Positions 5,459 through 7,437 of a stretch of 7,437 nucleotides of DNA are shown here, piece by piece. The translations under genes and the position numbers were made by a program. The first letter of the stretch is position 1, and the number at the start of each line of letters is the position of its first letter. Location: assembly GCA_027082895.1 (NCBI GenBank), contig JALWTJ010000149.1:1-7437 (forward strand). Reading direction: 5' to 3'. The notes under the pieces are model-generated. The model made no database searches. It saw only the letters and a list, made by a program, of their open reading frames with translations, and was not told the origin of the DNA. This DNA is from Hyphomicrobiales bacterium (GTDB lineage: Bacteria; Pseudomonadota; Alphaproteobacteria; Rhizobiales; Devosiaceae).

Positions 5459-6511
5459 GTGGATATTCTTGGAACGGTTCTGATCAATTTCCTGATGGGA
5501 TTCGTCAACCTGGTCTTGTTGCCCTATCACATCTACAATTTCTTCCAGATCGAGACGCTCAAGGAGCAGATGGCCACGCTGGTTCTGGCGGGGAAATCCC
5601 AGAACTTCTTCTTCATGATGGTGGCGCTGGTCATTCTGCTGGTAGCAGCGGGAATCTGGAAACGCCGTTTTCTGCGGCGGACGGTTTATTCCCTTGAAAT
5701 GTTCAACGGTACCCTTGGACGCACGGCGGCCTGGTTCACCATCATCATGATGCTGCAGCAGGTGCTGATCATTGCCATGGGGCAGATATTTCGTGGAAAT
5801 GAACTGGTGTTCGCGCCGTTTGGCATGGTGCTGGTCGATCAGGAACTGCAATGGCTTTCCGGTCAGCTCAAGTTTTACAATGCCGTCCTGATTGCCCTTG
5901 CCTCCGGGTATACCTTCATTGAAGGGGGGCATGTGCGGGTCGACCTGTTTTATGCCGCCGTCAAGCGGCGCACCCAGTTGTGGATCGACCTGATCGGCAC
6001 TCTGGTCATTCTCATTCCGGGAACGGTCATGCTGTGGTGGTTCGCCTGGCCCCTGGCCACGGCGGCGGTGTTCGCGCAGCGCCCGATCAACATCTGGTCG
6101 CAGACAGCCCGGTGGCGGGGGGTGAAGTTCGAGGAATCGGGAACCGCGGAATTTTCGTGGGTGTGGTCGTTCAAGATCCTGATCGTGATCTTTGCCGGCC
6201 TCATGTTCATCGTGGCCATTTCGTTCCTGCTCAGAAACATCCTGGCTTTGCTGGAGCCGGAAGAGGACATCCCTTCCCATTACTCGTTTGACGGTGCGGG
6301 AGAGGGGGGCGATCCGACCGCCACCATGTCCGAAGAGGCGGCCCGTTCGGTTCATCTTGGCCGGCCCGCCGGTTATTTCCGCAAGATGCTGGCAGGTGCG
6401 TCCGGTCCGGATGAGCAAGCAGGCGATGATTCGGGGGGCGGCGCGTCGGGCGCGCCACCGCAAGAGGCCGATGCCGCCGATGATGATCAGGCTTCAGCAG
6501 AAAAGGCGTAG
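5459..6511 (+). CDS. dctQ: TRAP transporter small permease subunit DctQ, enlarged form
   Basis: Inner-membrane subunit that partners DctM; 350 residues from the chosen GTG, where DctQ proteins are usually about 160-220. Hydrophobic segments lie at about 5-25, 50-67, 89-109, 138-155, 175-205 and 236-262. The DctQ core is the last four, with the signature GHVRVDLFY at 157-165 after the second core helix. Extra parts are two N-terminal helices, a loop of about 30 residues (110-137) between core helices 1 and 2, and a tail of about 85 residues (266-350) rich in Asp, Glu, Gly, Ala and Ser, probably disordered and cytoplasmic. The start is uncertain: the GTG at 5459 has GGGGGGA 6 nt upstream, while a GTG at 5444 lacks a clear ribosome binding site. 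A TGA at 5423 excludes anything further upstream. It lies 150 bp after dctP and 6 bp before dctM. Confidence 0.9.
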   Translation: MDILGTVLINFLMGFVNLVLLPYHIYNFFQIETLKEQMATLVLAGKSQNFFFMMVALVILLVAAGIWKRRFLRRTVYSLEMFNGTLGRTAAWFTIIMMLQQVLIIAMGQIFRGNELVFAPFGMVLVDQELQWLSGQLKFYNAVLIALASGYTFIEGGHVRVDLFYAAVKRRTQLWIDLIGTLVILIPGTVMLWWFAWPLATAAVFAQRPINIWSQTARWRGVKFEESGTAEFSWVWSFKILIVIFAGLMFIVAISFLLRNILALLEPEEDIPSHYSFDGAGEGGDPTATMSEEAARSVHLGRPAGYFRKMLAGASGPDEQAGDDSGGGASGAPPQEADAADDDQASAEKA

Positions 6512-6517
6512 GGACCG

Positions 6518-7437
6518 ATGTTTTTTGGATTGAGTGGCGTTGAAGTTTCGCTGATCATTGTCATGATTGCCCTGTTTGCAGGGATTCTTTCCGGTTATCC
6601 GGTGGCCTTTGCCCTGTCGGGTTCGGCGCTGGTGAGCTTTGCCATCATTGCCGCGCTCAATGATGCGGGGCTGCTCTATACGGTACAGGAATTCAACGGG
6701 GTTGCCGAACATGTACCGGTGTTTGAAGGGGGGTGGCAGAAGGCGTTGCTATCGACCCTTTCCACCTGGTCGCAAGGGGTTTTTGCGCGTGCATTCGGGG
6801 GCAATGTGGAAACCCTGCTGGCGGTGCCCCTGTTCGTTCTGATGGGCATTGCGCTGGAACGTTCCAACATTGCCGAAGATCTGCTGACCACCATGGCCAA
6901 GCTGTTCGGCACCCTGCCGGGCGGGCTTGCCATTGCGGTGGTGCTGGTGGGCACGTTGCTGGCCGCGTCGACCGGGATCGTGGGCGCCACGGTGGTGACC
7001 ATGGGGCTGATCGCCCTGCCCACCATGCTGCGCAACGGCTATTCCAAATCCCTGTCCACGGGGATCATTGCCACGTCGGGCACGCTCGGGCAGGTCATTC
7101 CGCCTTCGATCGTGATCGTGCTGCTTGGTTCCATTGTTGGCGACATGTATGCCATCGGCCAGGAAAACCGCGCCGCGGAACTGGGGGTGACCGTCATGGA
7201 GATGCTGGGGGAACCGGCGGTCCTTTCCACCGGTACCCTGTTCAAGGCGGCGTTCATTCCCGGCCTTCTGCTTGCCGCTCTTTATGCGGCCTATGCGCTG
7301 GGCTTTGCGCTGCTGTTTCCCAAACTGGCCCCGCCGGTAAAGCTGGGGGAACCCGATCCGTACAATCTTGGCAGTTATTACAATAACAGCACCGGCCGGT
7401 TCCTGCTGGCCCTGTTCGGTCCTCTCGTTCTGATGGT
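6518..7437 (+). CDS. dctM: TRAP transporter large permease subunit DctM (3' end outside window)
   Basis: The reading frame is open from the ATG at 6518 to the right edge without a stop, giving 306 residues. DctM is the ion-coupled transport subunit, a multi-helix membrane protein of the elevator type. Recognisable DctM features are FAGILSGYPVAFALSGSAL near the N-terminus, LLAVPLFVLMGIALERS (100-116), GGLAIAVVLVGTLLAASTG (135-153), IVGATVVTMGLIALPTML (154-171) and GTLGQVIPPSIVIVLLG (188-204). Compared with the usual protein of about 430 residues, it has a long loop at about 48-96 and another at about 211-240, as seen in larger members of the family. It starts 6 bp after the dctQ stop, with AGGGA just upstream, so the two are surely co-transcribed. 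The remaining C-terminal transport helices lie beyond the window. Confidence 0.93.
   Translation, partial: MFFGLSGVEVSLIIVMIALFAGILSGYPVAFALSGSALVSFAIIAALNDAGLLYTVQEFNGVAEHVPVFEGGWQKALLSTLSTWSQGVFARAFGGNVETLLAVPLFVLMGIALERSNIAEDLLTTMAKLFGTLPGGLAIAVVLVGTLLAASTGIVGATVVTMGLIALPTMLRNGYSKSLSTGIIATSGTLGQVIPPSIVIVLLGSIVGDMYAIGQENRAAELGVTVMEMLGEPAVLSTGTLFKAAFIPGLLLAALYAAYALGFALLFPKLAPPVKLGEPDPYNLGSYYNNSTGRFLLALFGPLVLM

Noticed and set aside
5368..5697. Plus-strand open frame across the dctP-dctQ gap
   Set aside because: It overlaps the start of dctQ in another frame, with a product lacking membrane helices or recognisable motifs.
6733..7386. 217-residue plus-strand frame inside dctM
   Set aside because: It is a shifted frame of dctM, rich in His, Arg and Gly. 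The frame from 6518 reads as a clear DctM to the window edge.
1..7437. CRISPR array, IS element, tRNA or attachment site
   Set aside because: I saw no spaced direct repeats, transposase, terminal inverted repeats or tRNA-like cloverleaf in the window.

Overview
The window looks like chromosomal DNA from a GC-rich Gram-negative bacterium, most likely an alphaproteobacterium. The grounds are the codon bias, a Tat-type leader on a TRAP binding protein, and the style of the Cache-kinase and TRAP genes. The genus cannot be fixed from the sequence. Genes are tightly packed, and I see no insertion sequence, tRNA, rRNA or CRISPR.

Left part (1-1929, + strand): the end of a mercury-resistance operon. 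It holds the C-terminal half of the membrane mercury transporter MerF, then a complete mercuric reductase MerA that lacks the N-terminal metal-binding (NmerA) domain, then an 89-residue membrane-anchored SHOCT-type protein with a Gly-Trp repeat. MerF would bring Hg(II) across the inner membrane and MerA would reduce it to Hg(0) with NADPH. The role of the small protein is unknown. The start of the operon (probably merR, merT and merP) would lie left of the window.

Middle part (4019 down to 1936, - strand): a two-component system. A membrane histidine kinase with one periplasmic Cache domain and a HisKA_3/HATPase core overlaps by four bases with a NarL/FixJ-type response regulator. The regulator gene converges on the mer operon with only 6 bp between the stop codons.

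Right part (4220-7437, + strand): a TRAP transporter operon divergent from the two-component genes. It encodes the periplasmic solute-binding protein DctP (Tat leader, TakP/2-oxo-acid-like), an unusually large small-permease subunit DctQ, and the first 306 residues of the large permease DctM, which runs off the right edge. A 14-bp hairpin lies between dctP and dctQ. The 200-bp divergent intergenic region holds a plausible promoter for the kinase operon and two inverted repeats that are candidate operators.

Working model (inference): the Cache kinase senses an extracellular carboxylate, its regulator controls the divergent dctPQM operon, and the transporter imports that substrate using the sodium or proton gradient. 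The mer operon appears to be an unrelated neighbour. Nothing here is clearly a new system. The most unusual items are the enlarged DctQ, the GW-repeat SHOCT protein in the mer operon, and the regulatory architecture between the kinase and dctP genes.
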